This document shows positions 1 through 8,001 of a stretch of DNA of 64,000 nucleotides, in pieces (the first letter of the stretch is position 1; each line of letters opens with the position of its first letter). The stretch covers positions 2,976,001-3,040,000 of the forward strand of contig NZ_CP109104.1 in the NCBI RefSeq assembly GCF_035917675.1. The letters run 5' to 3'. Position numbers and translations under genes: made by a program. The DNA comes from Streptomyces sp. NBC_01775 (GTDB lineage Bacteria > Actinomycetota > Actinomycetes > Streptomycetales > Streptomycetaceae). Below the pieces are notes generated by a model. The model was not told the DNA's origin, ran no database searches, and saw nothing but the letters and a program-made list of their open reading frames with translations.

Positions 1-438
1 AGGGTGGCGGGGATGGGCATGGACGAGGTGGACGAGCTGCTCAACAAGCGCAGTGGCCTGGCGGGCCTGTGCGGCGAGAACGACATGCGCGAGATCCGCC
101 GCCGCGTCGAGGAGGGGGACGCGGCGGCGAAGCTGGCCTTCGAGATCTACATCCACCGCCTGAAGAAGTACATCGGCGCCTACTACGCCGTGCTCGGCAC
201 GGTGGACGCCGTGGTCTTCACCGCGGGTGTCGGCGAGAACGCCGCACCCGTGCGGGAAGCCGCCGTCGCCGGTCTGGAGGGACTGGGGCTGGCCGTCGAC
301 GGGGAGCTGAACGCCGCGAGCGGACAGGAGCCGCGGCTGATCTCGCCCGAGGACGCACGGGTGAAGGTCGCCGTCGTACCGACCGACGAGGAGCTGGAGA
401 TCGCAGAGCAGACCTACGCGCTGGTCACGGGCCGGTGA
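1..438 (+). CDS. ackA: Acetate kinase, C-terminal part (5' end outside window)
   Basis: The reading frame is open from the first base and ends in TGA, so only about 145 C-terminal residues are present. The FTAGVGENA motif is the Gly-rich ATP-binding segment of acetate kinase, and the preceding stretch with SGLAGLCGENDMR and YIHRLKKYIGAYYAVLG is typical of the C-terminal domain of this ASKHA-fold kinase. The enzyme interconverts acetate + ATP and acetyl phosphate + ADP in the cytoplasm. Pyruvate kinase follows 80 bp downstream on the same strand, so the two may be co-transcribed. Family identity is secure; the N-terminal domain and start cannot be judged here. Confidence 0.95.
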   Translation, partial: RVAGMGMDEVDELLNKRSGLAGLCGENDMREIRRRVEEGDAAAKLAFEIYIHRLKKYIGAYYAVLGTVDAVVFTAGVGENAAPVREAAVAGLEGLGLAVDGELNAASGQEPRLISPEDARVKVAVVPTDEELEIAEQTYALVTGR

Positions 439-518
439 GCGGGCCCGGGCCCGGCACGGCGCCGCAGCGCCGCCACCCACATCGTTCAGTACCTAAACAA
501 AACGATAGGATCGCCCCC

Positions 519-1949
519 ATGCGCCGTTCCAAAATCGTCTGCACCCTGGGCCCCGCCGTCGACTCCTACGAACAGCTCAAGACGCTGATCGAAGCGGGTA
601 TGAACGTGGCCCGGTTCAACATGAGCCACGGGTCCCACTCCGAGCACGAGGAGCGGTATCACCGCGTCCGCAAGGCCTCCGAGGAGACCGGCCGCGCCAT
701 CGGCGTGCTCGCCGACCTCCAGGGCCCCAAGATCCGGCTGGAGACCTTCGCCGAGGGACCCGTCGAGCTGGTCCGCGGTGAGGAGTTCACCATCACCACC
801 GAGGACGTCGCCGGCGACAAGACCATCTGCGGCACCACCTACAAGGGCCTGCCCGCCGACGTGTCCAAGGGCGACCCGGTACTGATCAACGACGGCAACG
901 TCGCCCTCCAGGTCACCGAGGTCGCCGGCTCCCGCGTGCGCACCATCGTGATCGAGGGCGGGGTCATCTCCGACCACAAGGGCATCAACCTCCCCGGCGC
1001 CGCGGTGAACGTGCCCGCGCTGTCCGAGAAGGACATCGACGACCTGAAGTTCGCGCTGCGCATGGGCTGCGACATGGTGGCGCTCTCCTTCGTGCGGGAC
1101 GCCTCGGACGTGCGCGACGTGCACCGGGTCATGGACGAGGTCGGGCGCCGGGTGCCGGTGATCGCCAAGGTGGAGAAGCCGCAGGCGGTCGCCAACATGG
1201 AGGACGTCGTCATGGCCTTCGACGGGGTCATGGTGGCGCGCGGCGACCTGGCGGTGGAATATCCGCTGGAGAAGGTCCCGATGGTGCAGAAGCGCCTGGT
1301 CGAGATGTGCCGCAGGAACGCCAAGCCGGTGATCGTGGCGACCCAGATGATGGAGTCCATGATCACCAACTCCCGGCCCACCCGCGCCGAGGCCAGCGAC
1401 GTGGCCAACGCGGTGCTGGACGGGGCCGACGCGGTGATGCTCTCGGCGGAGTCCTCGGTCGGGCAGTACCCGATCGAGACCGTCAAGACGATGTCGAAGA
1501 TCGTCCAGGCCGCCGAGGTGGAGCTGCTCAGCCGCGGCCTCCAGCCGCTGGTGCCCGGCAAGAAGCCGCGCACCCAGGGCGGCTCGGTGGCCCGCGCGGC
1601 CTGCGAGATGGCCGACTTCCTCGACGGCAAGGCCCTGGTGGCCTTCACCAAGTCCGGCGACACGGCCCGCAGGCTCTCCCGCTACCGCGTGGCCCAGCCG
1701 ATCCTCGCCTTCACCACTGAGCCGGCCACACGGAATCAGCTCACGCTGAGCTGGGGCGTGGAGACGTACGTGGTCAAGCACGTCGACCACACGGACGAGA
1801 TGGTCGAGCTGGTCGACGCGGAGCTGCTGAAGCTCCAGCGGTACGAGACGGGCGACACGATGCTCATCACGGCGGGTTCGCCGCCCGGGGTTCCTGGCAC
1901 CACGAACATGGTCCGCGTCCACCATCTGGGCAACGCCCAGGCGGAGTGA
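519..1949 (+). CDS. pyk: Pyruvate kinase
   Basis: This 476-aa protein has the usual length for bacterial pyruvate kinase, which converts phosphoenolpyruvate + ADP to pyruvate + ATP at the end of glycolysis. Visible signatures are RFNMSHGSH near residues 32-40 (potassium and substrate site), the catalytic KVEK motif with Lys217 and metal-ligand Glu219, RGDLAVE with Asp243, and ATQMMESM near 274-281. The C-terminal allosteric domain is present. The ATG at 519 is chosen because the protein begins directly with the family-typical RRSKIVCTLGP; AGGA lies about 8 nt upstream. The open frame extends further upstream over ackA, but that part is out-of-frame shadow. Streptomycetes usually have two pyruvate kinases; which paralogue this is cannot be told from the sequence alone. 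Confidence 0.97.
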   Translation: MRRSKIVCTLGPAVDSYEQLKTLIEAGMNVARFNMSHGSHSEHEERYHRVRKASEETGRAIGVLADLQGPKIRLETFAEGPVELVRGEEFTITTEDVAGDKTICGTTYKGLPADVSKGDPVLINDGNVALQVTEVAGSRVRTIVIEGGVISDHKGINLPGAAVNVPALSEKDIDDLKFALRMGCDMVALSFVRDASDVRDVHRVMDEVGRRVPVIAKVEKPQAVANMEDVVMAFDGVMVARGDLAVEYPLEKVPMVQKRLVEMCRRNAKPVIVATQMMESMITNSRPTRAEASDVANAVLDGADAVMLSAESSVGQYPIETVKTMSKIVQAAEVELLSRGLQPLVPGKKPRTQGGSVARAACEMADFLDGKALVAFTKSGDTARRLSRYRVAQPILAFTTEPATRNQLTLSWGVETYVVKHVDHTDEMVELVDAELLKLQRYETGDTMLITAGSPPGVPGTTNMVRVHHLGNAQAE

Positions 1950-1985
1950 GGCCCGGCCCGGTGGGCCCCTTCCCGTCCGAGCGAG

Positions 1986-2027
1986 CGCGCTGGGGGCACC
2001 TCCCGGCCGGAGGCCGGGGAGGGGAAG
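1986..2027. repeat. Dispersed GC-rich intergenic element, copy 1
   Basis: Positions 1992-2008 hold a 17-bp core, GGGGGCACCTCCCGGCC, also found exactly at 4945-4961 and inverted at 62853-62869. Here the core continues into a hairpin (CCTCCCGGCC 1999-2008 against GGCCGGGGAGG 2012-2022). It lies between pyk and the downstream terminator. GC-rich palindromes of this sort are common in Streptomyces intergenic DNA. Confidence 0.6.
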
Positions 2028-2047
2028 GGGCGGGGCAGGAGCACGCG

Positions 2048-2081
2048 AAGGGCCCGCACCCGAACCGGGGTGCGGGCCCTT
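2048..2081. terminator. Bidirectional hairpin terminator
   Basis: A perfect 13-bp stem (AAGGGCCCGCACC at 2048-2060 against 2069-2081) closes an 8-nt loop. It lies between the convergent ends of pyk and the 482-aa secreted-protein gene and can serve both. The A/T ends of the stem give a short U run in each direction. Confidence 0.8.
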
Positions 2082-2105
2082 CCCTGTGGGGGGGGCGACA
2101 GGGCG

Positions 2106-3554
2106 CTACTTGGTGATGTGCTGGTGCAGGCCGGGGATCGTGAGGTTTCCGCCGAACTGGCCCGCCTGCTTGACGGTCACCTTCGTGAAGTACGCGAAGG
2201 GCACATTGATCGGCGGCGGCGACTCAGGGCTGAAGGTGATCGGGATCAGCCCGAAGAGGTTGCCCTTCAGCTCCTCGGTGTACATCGTCACCTTGCCGCC
2301 ACGAATCGTCGAGGTCGACCCCTCGGCCCCCTGCACGTGGTACGTCCGGCCACCCGGGCCCTTCACCGTCTGGTGCAGGTCGCCGATGTCCAGGGCGTCG
2401 GAGGTGAACTTGAGGGCCTGCTTCGTCTTGCCGTTCGGCATGGTGATGTTGACGACGCCCTCGTAGTCGAGGCCCTTGAGCGTGAGGGAGGACGCCTTCA
2501 AGTACCAGGGCTGGTTGGGCACCTGGGCGGGCGTCTGCTCGTCCGTGCCCTTGACGTCCATCTTCTCCGGGCAGGGGAACGGCTTGCCCCCGTCCTTGGC
2601 CGCGTCGTAGTCGCGCGCTGTGCCGTCCCTCTTGGAGACGCCGTCGCCGCTGCCGGACTCCTTGGAGTCCTTGTCCTTCTTGGCCTTGCCCTTGGCCTCG
2701 GGCTTGTCACCCTCGTCGGCCTCGCCGGGCTTCTCGGCCTTCTTGCCCGCCGCGGGCTTCCCCGGCCCGGACGTGTCCGGCTTGGCGTCCTTCTCGGGCG
2801 TTTCCGGCGCGGAAGGCGTGGGCTTGGGCGAGGACTTCTCGCCGCCGGAGGGCGTGTCCGGCTTCTCGGTCTCGGGCGACTCGGGAGCCTCGGGCTCCTT
2901 CGGCTTGAGGACGCCGTCAAGCGTCTTGCCGACACCCAGCGGGTCGTACCAGGGGTTCTCCTCGTCCTCGGACGCCGAAGAACCGCTTGAGCCCGAGCCG
3001 GAACCCGATCCCGACGACGGAGGCTTGGACGGCGGCTTCTCCGTGCTGTCGCCGCTGCCGCTGCCGCCCGAGGAACCGCCCGAAGGCGTCGGAGACTTGG
3101 GGGACCCGGCTTCGGGTATCTCCTCGGCACCGTCCCCAGCGGGCTTGTCCCGCTCCGGCCCGGACTTCTCCTTCGCGGCCTGCTCCCGCTTGGCCCGCTC
3201 GCGGGCCAGATCGCGCTTGAGCTTTTCCGCCCGCTCCTTGCGCTCTTCCTTTTCGGCCTCGGTCTCCTTCTGGTCGGCGACCGAGACACAGGAGTCGCCC
3301 TTGAAGGGGTTCTTGGGCAGCGGCTTGGCATTGGCCAGCTGGGGGGTGAGCCCCATGCCCATCAGGACGGCCGAAGGCATCGCCGCGATGGCTATCGCCT
3401 TGCCCGCGGGCACATGGAGGCGGGTCAACAGCGGCTTTTTCGGGGCCGCGTGCCGCGGCCCGGTTCTGACCCGGACACTCGGCGCCGCGTCCGCCGACGC
3501 GCCCTCCCCCTCGTGGACCTCGTCACCCGGCACGGTGCCTCCCGTTCCCGTCAT
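2106..3554 (-). CDS. Secreted/anchored low-complexity protein with C-terminal beta-rich domain (DUF6230-operon partner)
   Basis: This 482-aa protein has a cytoplasmic N-terminus, one hydrophobic segment around residues 51-76 ending in an ANA-like cleavage site, a charged Lys/Glu coiled-coil stretch (about 94-130), and a long Pro/Ser/Gly/Lys-rich region (about 130-340). The folded C-terminal domain (about 355-482) ends in LTIPGLHQHITK. Its start overlaps the end of the DUF6114 gene by 32 nt, so it is the last gene of a DUF6230-DUF6114-this operon. The C-terminal domain resembles the DUF6230 protein in layout (short beta-like segments, then a GLH motif close to the C-terminus), which suggests homology but is inference. 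Old databases call such operons cholesterol esterase; no esterase motif is visible. Confidence 0.75.
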   Translation of the reverse strand: MTGTGGTVPGDEVHEGEGASADAAPSVRVRTGPRHAAPKKPLLTRLHVPAGKAIAIAAMPSAVLMGMGLTPQLANAKPLPKNPFKGDSCVSVADQKETEAEKEERKERAEKLKRDLARERAKREQAAKEKSGPERDKPAGDGAEEIPEAGSPKSPTPSGGSSGGSGSGDSTEKPPSKPPSSGSGSGSGSSGSSASEDEENPWYDPLGVGKTLDGVLKPKEPEAPESPETEKPDTPSGGEKSSPKPTPSAPETPEKDAKPDTSGPGKPAAGKKAEKPGEADEGDKPEAKGKAKKDKDSKESGSGDGVSKRDGTARDYDAAKDGGKPFPCPEKMDVKGTDEQTPAQVPNQPWYLKASSLTLKGLDYEGVVNITMPNGKTKQALKFTSDALDIGDLHQTVKGPGGRTYHVQGAEGSTSTIRGGKVTMYTEELKGNLFGLIPITFSPESPPPINVPFAYFTKVTVKQAGQFGGNLTIPGLHQHITK

Positions 3555-4140
3555 TCGCGTCGGCCCCCTTGCTTGAGGCCGCTCCAGAGACTGCTGTGTT
3601 GTCCCGGGGGCCCTCGCCCTCGTCCATCGCCGGGTCGTCGTCCGGGGCCGCCGCGTCCGCCGGGCCCACGGAAGCCACCGGGCCCGCGGCAGCCGGGCCC
3701 TTGGAAGCCGTCGTACCGGCGGGCTCCGCCGGGGTCTTCACCGCCTTGCCCGGGGCCCAGGAGAGGCCGAGCGCACCGCCGACCATTCCGGGTAGGAAAC
3801 CGATCAGGAAGGCGCCGAAGTTGGACACGACGAGGGAGACCAGGGCGAGCAGGATCGCTGCGACACCGGCGAACACCCGCGAGTGGGGCTGGAACCACAT
3901 GGTCAGCCCGAGCACGACCAGCAGCACGCCGATGATCAGCGAACCGGCGCCCGCCGTCGTCGACATCCGGATGGTCAGCGAACCCAGTGTGAGGTTCTGG
4001 TAGGGGACGTACATGATCGGGATACCGGCCAGCAGCGTCAGCATCCCGCCCCAGAACGGGCGCTGGCCGCGCCAGTCCCGGAAGGAACTGCGCTTCTGGC
4101 CGAATCCGGTCGTCAGCCTCTGTCGCGTGTCGACGCTCAT
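3523..4140 (-). CDS. DUF6114 family membrane protein
   Basis: This 205-aa protein has four hydrophobic segments at roughly 30-46, 62-82, 88-106 and 108-127, then an Ala/Pro/Gly-rich, probably cytoplasmic or disordered tail. I recognise the family as DUF6114, found in actinobacteria next to DUF6230 genes; its function is unknown. It lies 112 bp downstream of the DUF6230 gene and overlaps the 482-aa gene by 32 nt, which implies translational coupling. The likely role is a membrane platform for the two secreted or anchored partners, by inference from operon structure only. Confidence 0.85.
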   Translation of the reverse strand: MSVDTRQRLTTGFGQKRSSFRDWRGQRPFWGGMLTLLAGIPIMYVPYQNLTLGSLTIRMSTTAGAGSLIIGVLLVVLGLTMWFQPHSRVFAGVAAILLALVSLVVSNFGAFLIGFLPGMVGGALGLSWAPGKAVKTPAEPAGTTASKGPAAAGPVASVGPADAAAPDDDPAMDEGEGPRDNTAVSGAASSKGADANDGNGRHRAG

Positions 4141-4252
4141 GGGTACGGGGCTCCTCGGGACTGGCGCAAAACTTGCTGGGTGGAGCGGACCCTACGGGTG
4201 CGGGGCACCGGCCGAGCGGGGACCCGTGCCCCGCGCCCGTGGGGTCAGTACG

Positions 4253-4870
4253 TCAGTAGCACTCGCTCTTGCCCTTTTTCACGGCCATGTGCAGGCCGCT
4301 GAGCTTGAACGTGCCGGCCGTGGTGGCCCAGGCGCGCTGCTTGACGTCGGTGAATTCGACGCTCTCCGCCTGCTGGGCGAACGAGTCCTTCATGTACTTG
4401 TCGCCGTTGTGCGGACCGGGGCCCTTGGTGGTCTTGTCCACCGAGACGCCGATGTCGATGTTGTTGAACGTCGCGTTCGTACGCAGGTCGTCGGCGTCGA
4501 TGTAGAGCTTCTTCGCCTCGACGCGCGGGCCGCCGTTGCCGCCCGCGGTGAGCTTCATCGACACGTCGCCGAAGACCGGGACCGGCACGACGACGGACTG
4601 GCACAGATTCTTGATCTTCGCCGAGTTCATACCGACGACCGCGACGGGCTTCTGGCCCGACTTGTTCGTGTCGATCGCGCCGTACTGGACGAAGCCCTGC
4701 CCGTCCAACTTGTCGGCGGTCACCTTGAACTGCTGGCCGGAGACGCTGAACGACGCCGCCAGCGCGCCCTGCGAGAGCGCGACACCGATCGCGGCCGTTG
4801 CGGCCACGCTCGGCACCATGACGACGGCGAACCGCTTCCATCTGGTCCCGCCACGAGCCAGGGACTCCAT
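4253..4870 (-). CDS. DUF6230 family secreted protein
   Basis: This 205-aa protein has a twin-basic N-terminus (RWKR) and one hydrophobic segment (about 14-38) acting as signal or anchor. The extracytoplasmic domain contains two Cys (in KNLCQS and the C-terminal KSECY) that could pair. The ATG at 4870 is well supported by GGAGG six to seven nt upstream; a longer in-frame extension lacks such a site. It is the first gene of the three-gene operon with DUF6114 and the 482-aa protein. Similar proteins have been labelled cholesterol esterase without visible catalytic residues; I treat the biochemical function as unknown. Confidence 0.88.
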   Translation of the reverse strand: MESLARGGTRWKRFAVVMVPSVAATAAIGVALSQGALAASFSVSGQQFKVTADKLDGQGFVQYGAIDTNKSGQKPVAVVGMNSAKIKNLCQSVVVPVPVFGDVSMKLTAGGNGGPRVEAKKLYIDADDLRTNATFNNIDIGVSVDKTTKGPGPHNGDKYMKDSFAQQAESVEFTDVKQRAWATTAGTFKLSGLHMAVKKGKSECY

Positions 4871-4944
4871 GACTTTCCTCCTTCTCGGACGTACATCTCC
4901 GGCTCGAAGAGCCGTCCACTTGCCAGCGGGCCGCTCCCTGCCGT

Positions 4945-4978
4945 GGGGGCACCTCCCGGCCGCGCGGGCTGGGGGAGG
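4945..4978. repeat. Dispersed GC-rich intergenic element, copy 2
   Basis: The 17-bp core GGGGGCACCTCCCGGCC (4945-4961) is identical to 1992-2008 and is followed by a C/G-rich arm (GCTGGGGGAGGG) that can fold back on it. It lies in the 5' region of the DUF6230 operon. Confidence 0.55.
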
Positions 4979-5316
4979 GAGAAGTGCTACGTCCTCGGAA
5001 AGAGAGCGCCAACGCCTCTGTACGTGCCGTCCTTCCACACGTCACGTCCGAGCTGCCGGCGATCACCCCCGAGCGACAACCACGGGCCACGCTCTCGCGC
5101 AACCTTGCATTTTCGGACAGGCCCCGCCGTGGAGCAGAGACCCCCCTGTCCTCAAGACCGGCGGCGGAGCTGGGTGTTGCGGTGACGCTGGGTGTTGCGA
5201 TGCCGGTCTGCTCGGTGGGGACCCATGCCGCGGGGCGCCGAATGGTTGCCGGGCTGCTGGCGATGGACCGAGCTTGGCCGATCGTGGTGCATCTGGGGCC
5301 GACGCACAAGGGGGTT

Positions 5317-5334
5317 CGTTACTTACGAGTAACG
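5317..5334. promoter_or_regulatory. Inverted repeat CGTTACT-TACG-AGTAACG, putative operator
   Basis: Perfect 7-bp arms flank a 4-bp centre, the size and shape of a dimeric (for example TetR-type) regulator site. A second TTACT-GCG-AGTAA palindrome lies at 5449-5461. Both are upstream of the DUF6230 operon. The regulator is unknown. Confidence 0.45.
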
Positions 5335-5362
5335 GAGGGATAACCAGCGGGACGCCAAATGG

Positions 5363-5395
5363 CCTCGCCCGGCGACACAGGGTCGCCGGGCGAGG
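5363..5395 (-). terminator. Hairpin terminator downstream of the thioredoxin-TPR gene
   Basis: A perfect 14-bp stem (CCTCGCCCGGCGAC at 5363-5376 against 5382-5395) has a 5-nt loop. There is no clear U tract, as is usual in Streptomyces. It should separate the thioredoxin-TPR transcript from the DUF6230 operon on the same strand. Confidence 0.6.
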
Positions 5396-5448
5396 TGGGG
5401 TCGAGGGCGGAGCACTCGGACAACAAGGGAGGTTTCCGCGACTTTTCC

Positions 5449-5490
5449 TTACTGCGAGTAACAGCGATCACAATTGCCAAGTTTTGGCAA
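5449..5490. promoter_or_regulatory. Pair of short palindromes (TTACT-GCG-AGTAA; TTGCCAA-GTT-TTGGCAA)
   Basis: TTACT (5449-5453) and AGTAA (5457-5461) echo the palindrome at 5317-5334. TTGCCAA (5474-5480) and TTGGCAA (5484-5490) form a second perfect inverted repeat. The patch is AT-rich against very GC-rich surroundings, which favours a protein-binding role. Target gene and regulator are not known. Confidence 0.35.
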
Positions 5491-5556
5491 AGCACGGTCG
5501 CCGTTGTCGCTAAATCAATGAGTCGCGGCGCGCGTGTGACCGCCGGTACGAGCAGG

Positions 5557-6516
5557 TCAGAACAGGGCGCGAGCGAGGGCTCCGCGTGCGGCTACGACGC
5601 GGGGATCCTCGGCACCGATCACCTCGAACAGCTCCAGCAGCCGCAGTCGCGCCGCCTCCCTGTCCTCACCCGCCGTGCGCTGCACCGTCTCGACCAGGCG
5701 GCCGAAGGCGTCCTCGACGTGGCCTCCCGCCATGTCCAGGTCCGCGACCTTCAGCTGGGCCGCCACGTCCGAGGGGCTGTCGGCGGCGTCCTTGCGGACC
5801 TGGCGCACATCCAGCCCCTGGACCCGCTGGAGCAGCTCGGCCATGGCCAGTCCGACCTTGGCCTCGACATTCCCCGGCTCGTCGGACAGCTTGTTGCGGT
5901 ACGCCTGGATCGCGCCCGCCAAGTCGTTGGAGTCCAGGGCCTGCTGGGCAGCAGCCAGCACCGGGTCCTCCGGCGCCTCGGGCTCCTCGGCCGCCTCGTC
6001 GGCCGCCTCCTCCTGCACTCCCTGGAGGCCCGTGATACCGAAGCGCTCCTCGGCGACCTGCACGAGCTGGTCGAAGGTGCCCCGGATCTGCTCCTCGGGG
6101 GCCGCGCCCTGGAACAGCGGCAGGGCCTGCCCGGCCACCACGGCGAAGACCGCCGGGATGCCCTGCACGCCGAACTGCTGCATCAGCATCTGATTCTGGT
6201 CGACATCGATCTTCGCCAGCAGCAGGCGGCCCGCGTACTGATTGGTGATGCGCTCCAGAAGCGGTGAGAGCTGCTTGCACGGCTCACACCACTCCGCCCA
6301 GAAGTCGATGACGACCGGCACCTCGGCGGAACGCTGGAGGACGTCCGCCTCGAAGCTCGCCTCGTCGACATCGATCACCAGGCTCGACGGCGCCGGAGCG
6401 CCGCCTCCCTCGGCGGATTGGGCGCGTGCCTGCTCCGCCTTCTGCTTGGCCTCTCCGGCCGCCTTCACCGCGGCGAGGTCGACCACTCCGCTCATGGACA
6501 TATTGCGTGGCTGCAT
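5557..6516 (-). CDS. Thioredoxin-domain/TPR co-chaperone-like protein (CnoX/YbbN family)
   Basis: This 319-aa protein has a thioredoxin fold (about 45-155) with active site WCEPC (Cys77 and Cys80), an acidic linker, and a TPR-like helical C-terminal half (about 190-319). That is the CnoX/YbbN layout. Such proteins act in the cytoplasm as redox-linked holdases that pass clients to GroEL or DnaK. E. coli CnoX lacks a full CxxC, whereas here both cysteines are present, so oxidoreductase activity is plausible. The ATG at 6516 gives MQPRNMSMSG; an internal ATG a few codons later is an alternative. It appears monocistronic, with a terminator hairpin about 160 bp downstream. Confidence 0.88.
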   Translation of the reverse strand: MQPRNMSMSGVVDLAAVKAAGEAKQKAEQARAQSAEGGGAPAPSSLVIDVDEASFEADVLQRSAEVPVVIDFWAEWCEPCKQLSPLLERITNQYAGRLLLAKIDVDQNQMLMQQFGVQGIPAVFAVVAGQALPLFQGAAPEEQIRGTFDQLVQVAEERFGITGLQGVQEEAADEAAEEPEAPEDPVLAAAQQALDSNDLAGAIQAYRNKLSDEPGNVEAKVGLAMAELLQRVQGLDVRQVRKDAADSPSDVAAQLKVADLDMAGGHVEDAFGRLVETVQRTAGEDREAARLRLLELFEVIGAEDPRVVAARGALARALF

Positions 6517-6693
6517 GAGACCAGTCTCCCCCCTCGGCGCGCCGGTGTGTGCAGTGGTCGCCGGGTCCCCACCCGGCGTGTGGTCGTCGCAACGGGTATT
6601 CCGCTACGGGTCGTAGCGTAACTCGAAGAGGGGACGCGCCCGCAAGGCCGTCCTACGCCCCCGGGGCGGTGATCCGCCTCACTGTGCTCTGCT

Positions 6694-6705
6694 TACCCAT
6701 CGGTA
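6694..6705. promoter_or_regulatory. Short palindrome TACC-CATC-GGTA before the TetR gene
   Basis: The palindrome ends 10 nt before the TetR start codon, a common place for an autoregulatory operator. The arms are only 4 bp, so support is weak. Confidence 0.2.
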
Positions 6706-6715
6706 TGGTCGGCAC

Positions 6716-7342
6716 ATGGCCGCTCCCCCACCACAACGACGCGGGCGCCCCCGAAGTGCCGCCGCGGACCGCGCGATCCTCGACGCGACCCGGGCCGCGC
6801 TGGTCGAAGTGGGCTGGAGCAGACTGACGATGAGCGAGGTCGCCCACCGCGCCGGGGTCGCCAAGACCACCCTGTACCGCCGCTGGCCCGCCAAGAACGA
6901 GCTGGTCGTCGACGCGGTCGCCGTCCTGTTCGACGAGCTGGAGCTGCCCGACCGCGGCAGCCTGCGGGCCGATGTCGAGGGCGTCGTCCTCTCCTTCGCC
7001 GCGCTGCTGAGGCGCCCGGAGACGAAGACCGCGCTGATGGCCGTCATCGCGGAGGCGACCACGGACGAGGCGCTGCGCGGGCGCATCCGCGAGGCGATCG
7101 TCGACCGCCAGAAACGGCTGGTCCTCGACGGCCGCTCGCGGGCCCAGGCGCGCGGCGAACTCCCACCCGACGGCCCCGACCCCGAGGAGTCCTGCCGCGT
7201 CGTCGACCTCATCTTCGATGTGATCGCGGGCGCGGTGGTGCACCGGTCGCTGGTGAGCGACTGTCCGGTGGACGCGGACTGGGCCGCGGCCTTCACCACG
7301 CTCCTGCTGGAGGGGCTGGGGGCCGTTCCTCCCCGGAGCTGA
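6716..7342 (+). CDS. TetR/AcrR family transcriptional regulator
   Basis: This 208-aa protein has an N-terminal TetR helix-turn-helix with TMSEVAHRAGVAKTTLYRRW at residues 38-57 and an all-helical C-terminal ligand-binding and dimerisation domain ending around VPPRS. The family represses genes until a small ligand binds. The cupin gene begins 33 bp downstream on the same strand and is the most likely operon partner and target. The ATG at 6716 lacks a strong ribosome-binding site. No effector can be inferred. Confidence 0.92.
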   Translation: MAAPPPQRRGRPRSAAADRAILDATRAALVEVGWSRLTMSEVAHRAGVAKTTLYRRWPAKNELVVDAVAVLFDELELPDRGSLRADVEGVVLSFAALLRRPETKTALMAVIAEATTDEALRGRIREAIVDRQKRLVLDGRSRAQARGELPPDGPDPEESCRVVDLIFDVIAGAVVHRSLVSDCPVDADWAAAFTTLLLEGLGAVPPRS

Positions 7343-7375
7343 AGTGATGTCGTACGGCTCTGTCACAATGCCGCG

Positions 7376-7846
7376 ATGAGCACCCCGGATGCACCGATAT
7401 CCCGGCCCCTCCTGCGCACGCCCGAGGAGGGGGAACTGATCGATGTCGCAGGCGTCGCGCACTTCTTCCGGCTGACGGCCGAGCACACCGAAGGGCGCTT
7501 CTCCTTCGAGGAGTTCACCCTCGCCCCGGGCACCGTGGGCGCGCGCCCCCATGTCCACCACGGGCACGACGAGTACTTCTACGTCCTGGAGGGCGAGCTG
7601 ACCCTCCACAACGGCGAGGGCGAGGTCACGGCGGGCCCCGGCACCCTGCTGGCCGCCGTGCGCGGCACCCCGCACGGCTTCCGCAACGCGGGCCACGCGC
7701 CCGCCCGCGCCCTGTGCCTCTACACCCCCGCGGGATACGAGGGCTACTTCCGTGAGGTGCACAAGGCGGTGGCGGCGGGCGCCGAGGTGACGGACGAACT
7801 GCTGGCGGAGTTCCGCAGCCGCTACCGCACCACGTCCGCCGACTGA
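7376..7846 (+). CDS. Small cupin-domain protein
   Basis: This 156-aa single-domain cupin has metal-binding motif 1 (His59, His61, Glu66, Gly73 in HVHHGHDEYFYVLEG) and motif 2 around PGTLLAAVRGTPHGFRN with His100, so a metal site is intact. Similar proteins include quercetin-dioxygenase-like and uncharacterised cupins; the substrate is not evident. It follows the TetR gene by 33 bp and is probably controlled by it. Its end faces the icmA end across two hairpins. Confidence 0.88.
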   Translation: MSTPDAPISRPLLRTPEEGELIDVAGVAHFFRLTAEHTEGRFSFEEFTLAPGTVGARPHVHHGHDEYFYVLEGELTLHNGEGEVTAGPGTLLAAVRGTPHGFRNAGHAPARALCLYTPAGYEGYFREVHKAVAAGAEVTDELLAEFRSRYRTTSAD

Positions 7847-7880
7847 GGCCGGCGACTAAGACGGGCGACCAAGACCGGCG

Positions 7881-7937
7881 GCCGGCGGCCGGGAAGACCG
7901 CCGGCGCGGAGGCCCGCCGGGCCGAGAGGCCCGGCGG
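7881..7937. terminator. Two stacked hairpins between cupin and icmA
   Basis: Hairpin one pairs GCCGGCGG (7881-7888) with 7898-7905. Hairpin two has a perfect 10-bp stem, CCGCCGGGCC (7914-7923) against 7928-7937, closed by a GAGA tetraloop. They lie between convergent genes and can stop transcription from both sides. Confidence 0.6.
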
Positions 7938-8001
7938 CTCGGCAGGACCGGCAGCTCGGCAGGACCGACGGCTCGGCAGGACCGGCCGCTCAGAAGACCG
8001 G
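7935..8001. repeat. 17-bp tandem repeat overlapping the icmA stop
   Basis: Three 17-bp units close to CGGCTCGGCAGGACCGG (7935-7951, 7952-7968, 7969-7985) are followed by a related 16-nt unit (7986-8001) that contains the icmA stop codon and last codons. On the icmA strand the end of the gene reads as the first repeat unit. Confidence 0.75.

Larger units (their letters stand above)
4871..5556. other. Long intergenic region upstream of the DUF6230 operon
   Basis: This 686-bp gap between the DUF6230 start and the thioredoxin-TPR gene end holds no convincing gene; the open frames here lack ribosome-binding sites and family resemblance. It contains dispersed element copy 2 (4945-4961), two TTACT...AGTAA inverted repeats, a terminator hairpin (5363-5395) and an AT-rich inverted repeat TTGCCAA-GTT-TTGGCAA (5474-5490). 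The operon promoter must lie here, probably between 4900 and 5360. Confidence 0.6.

Noticed and set aside
4984..5343. Plus-strand 119-aa open frame upstream of the DUF6230 operon
   Set aside because: No ribosome-binding site or recognisable family; it covers operator-like palindromes.
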